Origin: CAMQVM01 sp044433365
Lineage (GTDB): Bacteria > Bacteroidota > Bacteroidia > Bacteroidales > Rikenellaceae
Reading direction: 5' to 3'
DNA length: 29,202 nt
Assembly: GCA_044433365.1 (NCBI GenBank)
Contig: JAWXTR010000027.1
Span: forward strand, 1-29,202
The notes under the pieces were generated by a model. It saw nothing but the letters and a program-made list of their open reading frames with translations. It did no database searches and was not told where the DNA came from. Both the position numbers and the translations under genes were made by a program. Numbering within the stretch: position 1 is the stretch's first letter; every line of letters starts with the position of its first letter. Below are positions 1 to 5,881 of this stretch, in pieces.

Positions 1-94
1 GTAACATAGCATTTAAAAAGCTCTTTACTATATCTTTATGCTGACCGAACACTTTCTTAAAGGTTAAATCGGCTCTAGGATCTAAATATTTCAT
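1..94 (-). CDS. Rpn/PD-(D/E)XK nuclease family protein, N-terminal fragment (cut by window edge)
   Basis: Reading the minus strand from an ATG at 94-92 gives an open frame of 31 codons that runs off the left edge. It begins MKYLDPRADLTFKKVFG and continues with a hydrophilic stretch ending in SFLNAML. This opening is characteristic of the Rpn / PDDEXK_2 family (recombination-promoting nuclease, often annotated as putative transposase), whose members begin with a 'DPxxDxxFKxxFG' signature and are common, multicopy and often decaying in Bacteroidales. The catalytic D...ExK residues lie beyond the edge, so activity cannot be judged. It is on the same strand as nadA but separated by 80 bp that contain a short palindromic repeat, so it is probably a separate unit. 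Confidence 0.82.
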   Translation of the reverse strand, partial: MKYLDPRADLTFKKVFGQHKDIVKSFLNAML

Positions 95-127
95 AACTCT
101 TTGAATTTTTTGAGTTTTAAAAACTAG

Positions 128-170
128 GGGAGTTCTAAATTCTGGATTTTGAGAGATTTTAGAAGTTCCC
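128..170. repeat. Short palindromic repeat, GGGAGTTCTAAA...TTTAGAAGTTCCC type
   Basis: A 43-bp imperfect inverted repeat lies 5 bp beyond the nadA stop codon. The left arm GGGAGTTCTAAA pairs with the right arm TTTTAGAAGTTCCC, around a core containing CTGGATTTTGAGAGA. The same arms and core recur around 5450-5528, 5598-5639 and 27869-27892. The arms also cap the long palindrome at 1881-2040, so these look like one family with short and long forms. It could serve as a nadA 3' end structure. Confidence 0.7.
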
Positions 171-174
171 ACTA

Positions 175-1107
175 TTATTTTATCTCCAACATACGAAGAA
201 TTGATTTTTCGGCACTTTTAATTAACTCACTATCGAGAGTTATCTCAAATTGTTCCTCTTCTAGCGATTTTAAAATCTTCTCCAAAGTCATCAGCTTCAT
301 ATAGCTACAATCGTTGCAAGCACAAGAGCTATCAGTTGGAGGTGCTGCATAGAAGGTTTTTTCTGGCGATGCTTTTCGCATTTGGTAAAGTATTCCTGGC
401 TCGGTAACCACTATAAATTCTGTAGAGTCTGAAGTTTTAGAATACTCCAATAGTGCAGCTGTCGAACCTACTACATCCGAAACCATTACAATAGGTTTTT
501 TACACTCTGGATGCGTTAAAATTTTAGCATTTGGATGCTCCTTCTTAAGCTCCAATACTCTCTCCAAAGAGAACTGTTCGTGTACGTGGCATGCACCATC
601 CCAAATCACCATATTTTCTCTACCAGTTGTAGATTTTATGTAATTTCCAAGGTTTCTATCTGGTGCAAAGATAATTTTTGCATCCTCTGGAAGCGATTCA
701 ACCACCTCAATAGCATTACTCGAGGTGCAAACAATATCGGTATGCGATTTTACCGCTGCCGTAGTGTTTACATACGAAATTACGGTGTGGTCGGGATATT
801 TTTTCTTAAACTCTGCCAAATCTTCCGCCTTACAAGAGTCGGCAAGCGAACATCCAGCCTCTAAATCGGGAAGAAGCACCTTTTTAGATGGTGAAAGTAT
901 TTTTGCTGTCTCAGCCATAAAGTGGACACCAGCAAATAGAATAATATCGGCTTTTGTATTCTGCACAGCACGTGCCAAAGCTAGCGAATCTCCCACAAAA
1001 TCAGCAATCTCTTGCACCTCATCTCTAGTGTAGTAGTGTGCAAGAATTACGCAATTTTTAGCCTTTTTAAGAGCTATAATATCCTCTTTTATTTTTTTGT
1101 TATCCAT
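175..1107 (-). CDS. nadA: Quinolinate synthase A
   Basis: This 310-residue protein condenses iminoaspartate with dihydroxyacetone phosphate to quinolinate in de novo NAD synthesis, using an oxygen-sensitive [4Fe-4S] cluster. The length fits the compact NadA form. Three internal repeats of the NadA fold are recognisable. The N-terminal LAHYYTRDEVQEIADFVGDS is the substrate-binding signature. The expected cluster cysteines are C86 (EAGCSLADSC), C173 (GACHVHEQF) and one of the C262-x-C264-x2-C267 group. The gene starts 24 bp after the tsaE stop and is probably the last gene of a porX-tsaE-nadA transcript. No nadB or nadC is present in the window, so the pathway partners are elsewhere. Confidence 0.97.
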   Translation of the reverse strand: MDNKKIKEDIIALKKAKNCVILAHYYTRDEVQEIADFVGDSLALARAVQNTKADIILFAGVHFMAETAKILSPSKKVLLPDLEAGCSLADSCKAEDLAEFKKKYPDHTVISYVNTTAAVKSHTDIVCTSSNAIEVVESLPEDAKIIFAPDRNLGNYIKSTTGRENMVIWDGACHVHEQFSLERVLELKKEHPNAKILTHPECKKPIVMVSDVVGSTAALLEYSKTSDSTEFIVVTEPGILYQMRKASPEKTFYAAPPTDSSCACNDCSYMKLMTLEKILKSLEEEQFEITLDSELIKSAEKSILRMLEIK

Positions 1108-1131
1108 TGTATTATAATTTTTGAATCCCCT

Positions 1132-1596
1132 TTAAGCATTTTCACCAAAATGCGAAAATTCTATTATTCTATTCTCCCTCTCGTCGACCTCTATCGAGAT
1201 TTCACATACTCCATCACTTTTACGTATTTCATCAATTATTGGGTCGATTTTGGATGGCCACTCTACAAGGCAAAGATTACCACTAAAGAAATACTCCTCA
1301 TACCCTAAGTCGTACACCTCACGAAGCGACTCTATACGGTAAAAATCGAAGTGATAGATGGGTTGATTATCTGTTGTAGCATACTCATTTACGATAGCAA
1401 ATGTGGGACTAGTAACAGTATCTTCGACCCCAGCAGCCTCACACATCTCACGAATTAGAGTAGTTTTGCCTGCACCCATTTCTCCATGAAATAGCACAAC
1501 TCTACTCTCTTTTTCACTCTCTAACAACATTCCAATAATCTCTCTTGCTACACCAGAAAGGTCGTTTAGGTTCTTTACAAAATATGTTTTTTCCAT
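1132..1596 (-). CDS. tsaE: tRNA threonylcarbamoyladenosine biosynthesis ATPase TsaE
   Basis: TsaE (YjeE) is the small P-loop ATPase that works with TsaB and TsaD to install t6A37 on ANN-decoding tRNAs. The Walker A motif GEMGAGKTT, then HFDFYRIES and LVEWPSKID, are the family hallmarks. An upstream in-frame ATG at 1614-1612 would give 160 residues starting MKYLLLMEKTYF. I prefer the second Met (1596-1594), giving 154 residues, because the family begins directly with a short beta strand such as MEKTYFVKNL and the six extra residues are not conserved in type. It is flanked upstream by two palindromic elements and lies downstream of porX on the same strand. Confidence 0.95.
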   Translation of the reverse strand: MEKTYFVKNLNDLSGVAREIIGMLLESEKESRVVLFHGEMGAGKTTLIREMCEAAGVEDTVTSPTFAIVNEYATTDNQPIYHFDFYRIESLREVYDLGYEEYFFSGNLCLVEWPSKIDPIIDEIRKSDGVCEISIEVDERENRIIEFSHFGENA

Positions 1597-1642
1597 TAGT
1601 AATAAATATTTCAAATTTTATGGGTATCAGAATAGTATATTT

Positions 1643-1806
1643 AGAATCTGTTTAAGTTTTTCTGCTTAAAAATGCTATGCGCTATTTTGTTTTGATTTTG
1701 GATTTTGATATCACAGCTAATAGCGGGCTATTTGCAAGATAGCAAAATTCAAAAGCGAAGTTAAAGAGCCTTAGTAATTTAAGCAAGAAAATCTTAAACA
1801 GATTCT
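1643..1806. repeat. 164-bp imperfect palindrome, AGAATCTGTTTAAG termini
   Basis: The element opens AGAATCTGTTTAAG and closes with its exact reverse complement CTTAAACAGATTCT. The similarity continues inward (TTTTCTGCTTAAA against TTTTCTTGCTTAAA, then GATTTTGGATTTTGATATC against GCTTTTGAATTTTGCTATC). At the apex AATAGC-GG-GCTATT forms a tight hairpin. The whole 164 bp can therefore fold on itself. It carries no ORF. Perfect terminal repeats and lack of coding capacity fit a MITE, but no second copy occurs in this window. It occupies the 459-bp porX-tsaE gap together with the next element. Confidence 0.75.
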
Positions 1807-1880
1807 TAGACACTTCGACAAAAATATAAAAAAATTTGAGAAGCTCACAAATTTATTGAAAAAATCTGATTGCTTCTCAA

Positions 1881-2040
1881 GGGAACTTCTAAAAATTGGA
1901 TTTTAACGCTTTTTCATTTTGAGGCTTCATCTTTGAATTTTACAAAATGCACCGTAGGCACCGCTACGCCTACATTTTGCAAAATCCAAATCTAAAACCT
2001 CAAAATAAAAAATCGAATAAAACCAATTATTAGAACTCCC
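1881..2040 (-). repeat. 160-bp long hairpin repeat, GGGAACTTCT/AGAACTCCC termini
   Basis: The left arm runs from GGGAACTTCTAAAA and the right arm ends in TTATTAGAACTCCC. Arms align over about 68 bp, including ATTTTGAGG and CAAAATG blocks matched exactly, around an apex with GTAGGC and GCCTAC. Five transition differences between the arms are all C-versus-T or A-versus-G in the direction that yields G-U pairs on the minus strand, which is the coding strand of porX and tsaE. It begins 15 bp after the porX stop. It may act as a 3' end or processing structure for porX mRNA. Its ends match the short palindromes at 128-170 and 5598-5639. Confidence 0.72.
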
Positions 2041-2055
2041 CTAAAATTTATGTTG

Positions 2056-3606
2056 CTATTTAGGGTCTAAAACAATAAATGGAACTATCATCTCTTCCAT
2101 CGAAACTCCACCATGCTGGAACGTATTTTTATAATATCTAACATAGTGGTTAAAGTTGTTTGGATATGCTAAAAAGTCGCTATTGCAGGCAAAAATATAG
2201 CTAGATGAGAGCGAAGGACGTGGAAGTCCCACCTTTTCAGGCTCTGAAATAGTAAAAATATTTTTTGAACTATAGCTAAGGTTTTTCCCCGTTTTGTAGC
2301 GCAAATTAACCGAAGTTTCTTTATCGCCAACCACTTTTATAGGGTTCTCAACATGCACGGTACCATGGTCAGAGGTGATAATGATTGTGTGACCTTTTTC
2401 TCGTAGTTTTTTTATCATCTCCCACAAATCAGAGTGTTCGAACCACGAACGAGTAAGCGAACGAAAAGCCACCTCATCGTCGGCAAGCTCACGAATAATG
2501 TCGGTATCGGTTCGAGCATGCGACAAAATATCGAGGAAATTGTAGACAATAACCGAAAAGTCGGCATTATACACTTTTTGAAGATTATCAAGCAGTTTTT
2601 TCCCCGATTCGGGGCGCACCAACTTATCGAATGTCATCTTTTGCTTAAATCCAAGCGATTGTAGTTGACGACGTAAGAACTCCTCTTCATACTGGTTTTT
2701 TCCTCCCTCTTCATTGTCGTTAAGCCAAAGATTTGGCATTATTTTGTCGATTGCAAGAGGCATTAAACCTGCAAAAAGAGCATTTCGAGCATATTGAGTA
2801 GCCGTAGGGAGTATGCTACAGTAGAAATCATCGGTGGTAATATCGAAAAGTCCATAGGTAAGTGGGCGTATCATACACCACTGATCGTAACGGAAATTAT
2901 CGATAAGAAGAAACGTAATTTTTTTACGTTTTTCAAAAAGAGGGAAAACTCTGTTTCTAAGAAGTGTGTGCGACAAGATAGGTTTGTCGAGAGCCTTATC
3001 TTTAAACCAGTCTTGGTAAGATGATTTTACAAACTTGGCGAACTCGTTGTTAGCCTCATTTTTTTGATATTGTAATACCTCACGTATGCTTTCGTCTTGT
3101 CCCTGCTCAAGGTTCATATCCCAATTTACCAATTTTCGGTAGATTGCCACCCAATCATCAAAACGTCGAGCATCACCAAGCTGTCTGCTAATCTCATTAA
3201 ATTCGCTACGGTAGTCAGAGCTATTTTGTTCGGTAACCAACTGACGCTGCATCACATTTTTTTTGATTGAAAGCAACACCTGATTTGGATTTACTGGCTT
3301 AATAAGGTAGTCGGCAATTTTCGAACCAATCGCCTTATTCATAATATTCTCCTCCTCACTCTTAGTAACCATAACCACAGGAGTTGTCGGAGCCACCTCT
3401 TTAATTTTGGGAAGTGTCTCAAGTCCAGTCATACCAGGCATCATCTCGTCGAGTATTACTAAATCAAAACTCTCAGATGAAAGAGTATCTATAGCATCAT
3501 AACCATTATTGCAGGTTTCAATCTGGTAACCTTTACTCTCTAGGAAAAGTACATGGGGTTTTAAAAGTTCAACTTCATCATCTACCCACAAAATTTTTAT
3601 ATTCAT
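2056..3606 (-). CDS. porX: PorX: response regulator with C-terminal PglZ (alkaline-phosphatase-like) domain
   Basis: At 516 residues it matches the length of Porphyromonas PorX, the regulator that with PorY and SigP controls type IX secretion genes. Residues 1-120 form a receiver domain with acidic pair D9-D10, a phosphorylation site at D53 in LVILDEMMPG, and a lysine in LIKPVNP. After a helical linker, residues from about 220 on form the PglZ metallo-phosphatase fold. Recognisable metal or catalytic segments are DNFRYDQW, the nucleophile-loop region PTATQYARNALFAG, SDHGT and FQHGGVSMEEMIVP. The family has a zinc-dependent phosphodiesterase activity. Start is the only Met directly before the receiver beta strand. 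It is divergent from a histidine kinase/regulator pair, and is followed by palindromes, tsaE and nadA. Confidence 0.94.
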   Translation of the reverse strand: MNIKILWVDDEVELLKPHVLFLESKGYQIETCNNGYDAIDTLSSESFDLVILDEMMPGMTGLETLPKIKEVAPTTPVVMVTKSEEENIMNKAIGSKIADYLIKPVNPNQVLLSIKKNVMQRQLVTEQNSSDYRSEFNEISRQLGDARRFDDWVAIYRKLVNWDMNLEQGQDESIREVLQYQKNEANNEFAKFVKSSYQDWFKDKALDKPILSHTLLRNRVFPLFEKRKKITFLLIDNFRYDQWCMIRPLTYGLFDITTDDFYCSILPTATQYARNALFAGLMPLAIDKIMPNLWLNDNEEGGKNQYEEEFLRRQLQSLGFKQKMTFDKLVRPESGKKLLDNLQKVYNADFSVIVYNFLDILSHARTDTDIIRELADDEVAFRSLTRSWFEHSDLWEMIKKLREKGHTIIITSDHGTVHVENPIKVVGDKETSVNLRYKTGKNLSYSSKNIFTISEPEKVGLPRPSLSSSYIFACNSDFLAYPNNFNHYVRYYKNTFQHGGVSMEEMIVPFIVLDPK

Positions 3607-3710
3607 ATCGTCTCTTTTAATTTATTTATCGATAGAGAGAGCTTCTAAGGATAAAAAATATCTCAATTTTTAGAACTCCTCTTTTAAAAAACGTAAAATT
3701 AAACAAATAA

Positions 3711-3741
3711 TTGTAAAAATACAATTTTATTTATAATTTTG
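3711..3741 (+). promoter_or_regulatory. Bacteroidota-type promoter of the histidine kinase gene, overlapping a small inverted repeat
   Basis: TTG at 3711-3713 is followed after 20 bp by TAATTTTG at 3734-3741, a full match to the TTG-N~19-TAnnTTTG promoter of this phylum, about 45 bp before the kinase ATG. The -33 element lies inside a perfect inverted repeat ATTGTA-AAAA-TACAAT (3710-3725), which could be an operator. The rest of the 179-bp porX/kinase divergent spacer shows nothing else clear, and I could not place the porX promoter. Confidence 0.55.
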
Positions 3742-3785
3742 CCAAAGATAACTTTAGGAAACTTTTAAAATATATTTTAAAAGCA

Positions 3786-4739
3786 ATGATAGCATTAAAT
3801 ATATTAATCGCAATAACCATTATTTTACAGGTTTTAGCTGTCTCTATATCGTTGCGTCTTATGCGCATTACAAAATATAATGCAGCTTGGATTCTCTTCT
3901 CTATAGCCTTTATTTTGATGCTGATACAGCTTGTAGGTCAGATAATCTATAATTTTAAGGGCAAAGATATTATCAATCCAGGGCTAATGATGTGGGTGTG
4001 GGTATTAACAGCCCTTTGCTTTACTAGTGGGTTATTTGTAATCAACAAACTTATCACTTATACCGCCCGAATGGAGCGAAAAAGGCGAATTAGCGAAGAG
4101 CGAATTTTAAATACCATAATAACAACTGAAGAAAAAGAGCGACGACGCTTCTCTAACGATATTCACGACGGTTTAGGTCCGCTTTTATCCTCCGTTAAGC
4201 TATCTATTTCAGCACTCCACAATATGGATTGCAGCCAATCTCAAAAGGAAATTTTAACAAATGCCGAATTTACTATAGGCGAAGCAATTAAAAGTCTAAG
4301 AGATATATCCAACAACTTAAATCCCCATATTCTCAACAATTTTGGGGTTACTCGTGCCGTTAGCTCTTTTGTAAACAAGCTAACACTTCCTAAAGGTGTG
4401 AAAATAGATTTTACTTCCAATATAAATGGCAATCGTTATGAGCCAAATATAGAAGCGATAATATACAGGGTTGTTTGTGAGCTTATTAACAATGCAATAA
4501 AACACTCTAATGCTTCGCAGATTTTGGTTTCTATTACAAAAGAGAGCGAAAATATTGTTAAACTCAACATTGAAGATAACGGAATTGGGTTCGATTTTGA
4601 AAAGATGGAAAATGAGGTATCAGAGGGGCTGGGGCTTAGCTCTATTGCCTCAAGAATATCCTCTATAAAGGGTAAGATGGTTGTAGATAGCCATCATGGT
4701 TTTGGAACAAAGATAGTTATTACGTTACATACATCGTAG
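3786..4739 (+). CDS. Membrane sensor histidine kinase, NarX/DegS/LiaS type (HisKA_3)
   Basis: This 317-residue kinase has three predicted membrane helices (about residues 2-24, 34-57 and 66-89), with no large periplasmic sensor domain. A coiled-coil linker (residues 95-118) follows. The dimerisation/phosphoacceptor helix reads EEKERRRFSNDIHDGLGPLL with H127 as the phosphorylated histidine, which is typical of HisKA_3. The ATP-binding domain has the N box CELINNAIKHS and the G box DNGIGFDFE. It ends 24 bp before a NarL-type regulator, its obvious partner. It diverges from porX, but its HisKA_3 class differs from PorY, so I do not call it the PorX kinase. The signal is unknown; the compact membrane sensor resembles kinases that detect membrane state. 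Confidence 0.93.
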   Translation: MIALNILIAITIILQVLAVSISLRLMRITKYNAAWILFSIAFILMLIQLVGQIIYNFKGKDIINPGLMMWVWVLTALCFTSGLFVINKLITYTARMERKRRISEERILNTIITTEEKERRRFSNDIHDGLGPLLSSVKLSISALHNMDCSQSQKEILTNAEFTIGEAIKSLRDISNNLNPHILNNFGVTRAVSSFVNKLTLPKGVKIDFTSNINGNRYEPNIEAIIYRVVCELINNAIKHSNASQILVSITKESENIVKLNIEDNGIGFDFEKMENEVSEGLGLSSIASRISSIKGKMVVDSHHGFGTKIVITLHTS

Positions 4740-4763
4740 AGAACATTTAAAAACAGCTATAAA

Positions 4764-5426
4764 ATGAGCAATTTAGATAAGAAATATAGGGTAATGGTTG
4801 CCGACGACCATGCACTTTTCCGCCATGGGTTAAAAATGCTTATCAACAACAATCCTAAATATGATGTAGTGGCTGAAACATCTAATGGTGTTGAGCTTTT
4901 AGAGTATCTAAAAACAGATAGTGTAGATGTTATTTTACTCGATATAGCTATGCCAATTATGGATGGAATTGAGGCGGCATCACACATCTTTTCGCTCTAC
5001 CCCGATACAGCAATCATAACCCTTTCGATGTATGGCGAAGAGGATTACTATTTTAAGATGGTATCGCTTGGTGTTAAGGGATTTTTACTTAAAAGTTCGG
5101 ACATAAACGAGGTGTACACCGCACTAGATAGCGTAGTTAGTGGAGGAAGCTATTTCTCGTCTGAACTTTTAGATAATCTTGTAAACAATCTTCGCCCTTC
5201 GGCAATAATCCCAGCAATTGAAAGCGATGAAATCTTGTCACAACGAGAGCGTGAAATTTTGTTAGAGGTGTGTAGAGGCTTATCCAATCAAGAGATTGGC
5301 GACAAACTTTTTATTTCAAAACGTACAGTCGACAAACATAGAGCAAATATACTTTTAAAAACAGGGTGTAAAAACACTGCAAATTTGGTAATGTTTGCCA
5401 TTCGCCACCGTTTAGTGGAGATATAA
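4764..5426 (+). CDS. NarL/FixJ-type response regulator with LuxR HTH
   Basis: A 220-residue cytoplasmic transcription factor. The receiver domain (residues 8-125) has D14-D15, phosphoacceptor D60 in VILLDIAMPIMDG and the lysine in FLLKSS. The C-terminal LuxR-type helix-turn-helix spans about residues 152-215, with LSQREREILLEVCRGLSNQE and the recognition helix segment ISKRTVDKHRANILLKTG. It is co-oriented with the upstream kinase, 24 bp away, and very likely cotranscribed. Targets are not evident. Downstream are palindromic repeats and tamL, which has its own promoter. Confidence 0.95.
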   Translation: MSNLDKKYRVMVADDHALFRHGLKMLINNNPKYDVVAETSNGVELLEYLKTDSVDVILLDIAMPIMDGIEAASHIFSLYPDTAIITLSMYGEEDYYFKMVSLGVKGFLLKSSDINEVYTALDSVVSGGSYFSSELLDNLVNNLRPSAIIPAIESDEILSQREREILLEVCRGLSNQEIGDKLFISKRTVDKHRANILLKTGCKNTANLVMFAIRHRLVEI

Positions 5427-5449
5427 CCCTACAATTGAAATTTCCATAA

Positions 5450-5528
5450 GGGTAATTCTAAATTCTGTATTTTGAGAGATTTTTTTTAAAAAAGGAAAAG
5501 CTCCGAACGCCAGATTTTAGAAGTTGCC
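5450..5528. repeat. Degenerate copy of the GGGAACTTCTAAA palindrome family
   Basis: GGGTAATTCTAAATTCTGTA at the left is matched by TTTTAGAAGTTGCC at the right. The centre has the shared TTTTGAGAGATTTT block followed by about 35 bp that the 43-bp copy at 128-170 lacks. It lies just after the response regulator stop and may serve as its 3' structure. Confidence 0.55.
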
Positions 5529-5597
5529 TAAAATTGTTTGCATACTTATTGATACCCAAAATTCGTTAAAAAAACAGAGTCTAAGGTTTTGTATAAA

Positions 5598-5639
5598 GGG
5601 AACTTCTAAAATCTATCAAAATTCAGAATTTTTAACTCC
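5598..5639. repeat. Short palindromic repeat, GGGAACTTCTAAAATCT type
   Basis: GGGAACTTCTAAAATCTATC, then AAAATTCAGAATTTTTAACTCC, is the short palindrome family in the orientation opposite to 128-170. It ends 2 bp before the 167-bp repeat at 5642. Confidence 0.55.
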
Positions 5640-5641
5640 TC

Positions 5642-5808
5642 TAAGTAGGGTAAAATAATTATTGGTGTATTTTTAAAAGTGCTATTGGAGATGAGATTTT
5701 TTGCTATTGAATCGAAAATATAGTGGTTCTATATTGAGATTTAATAGTGAAAAATATCGCTCCAAGAGTGCTATTAAGAATATGGCAATAATTGTTTTAC
5801 ACTACTTA
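5642..5808 (+). repeat. 167-bp polarised hairpin repeat, copy A
   Basis: This copy starts TAAGTAGGG and ends CACTACTTA. It differs from the consensus (copies at 11999 and 17220) by one base, T36 to A. The strand label marks the strand on which arm differences become G-U pairs. The 5' arm (element positions 1-82) pairs with the 3' arm (88-167) around the loop TGGTT, with AATATAG/CTATATT at the tip. It separates the two-component pair from tamL and lies just upstream of the tamL promoter. There is no coding potential. Confidence 0.93.
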
Positions 5809-5820
5809 AAATCGCAAAAT

Positions 5821-5851
5821 TTTGAAAAATAGATTAATATTACTAATTTTG
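5821..5851 (+). promoter_or_regulatory. Promoter of tamL
   Basis: TTTG at 5821-5824, 19 bp, then TAATTTTG at 5844-5851, match the Bacteroidota primary promoter. The ATG is 31 bp further on, giving a short leader of about 20 nt. The promoter begins 13 bp after the end of repeat copy A. Confidence 0.65.
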
Positions 5852-5881
5852 GTCGAAAATTCTGTACTATAAATAATAAAT

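Noticed and set aside
1597..1614. Upstream ATG extending tsaE by six residues
   Set aside because: The extra MKYLLL does not fit the family start; the second Met begins the expected beta strand.
3786..4739. Kinase as PorY, the PorX partner
   Set aside because: It has the HisKA_3 signature and an adjacent cognate NarL-type regulator, unlike PorY.
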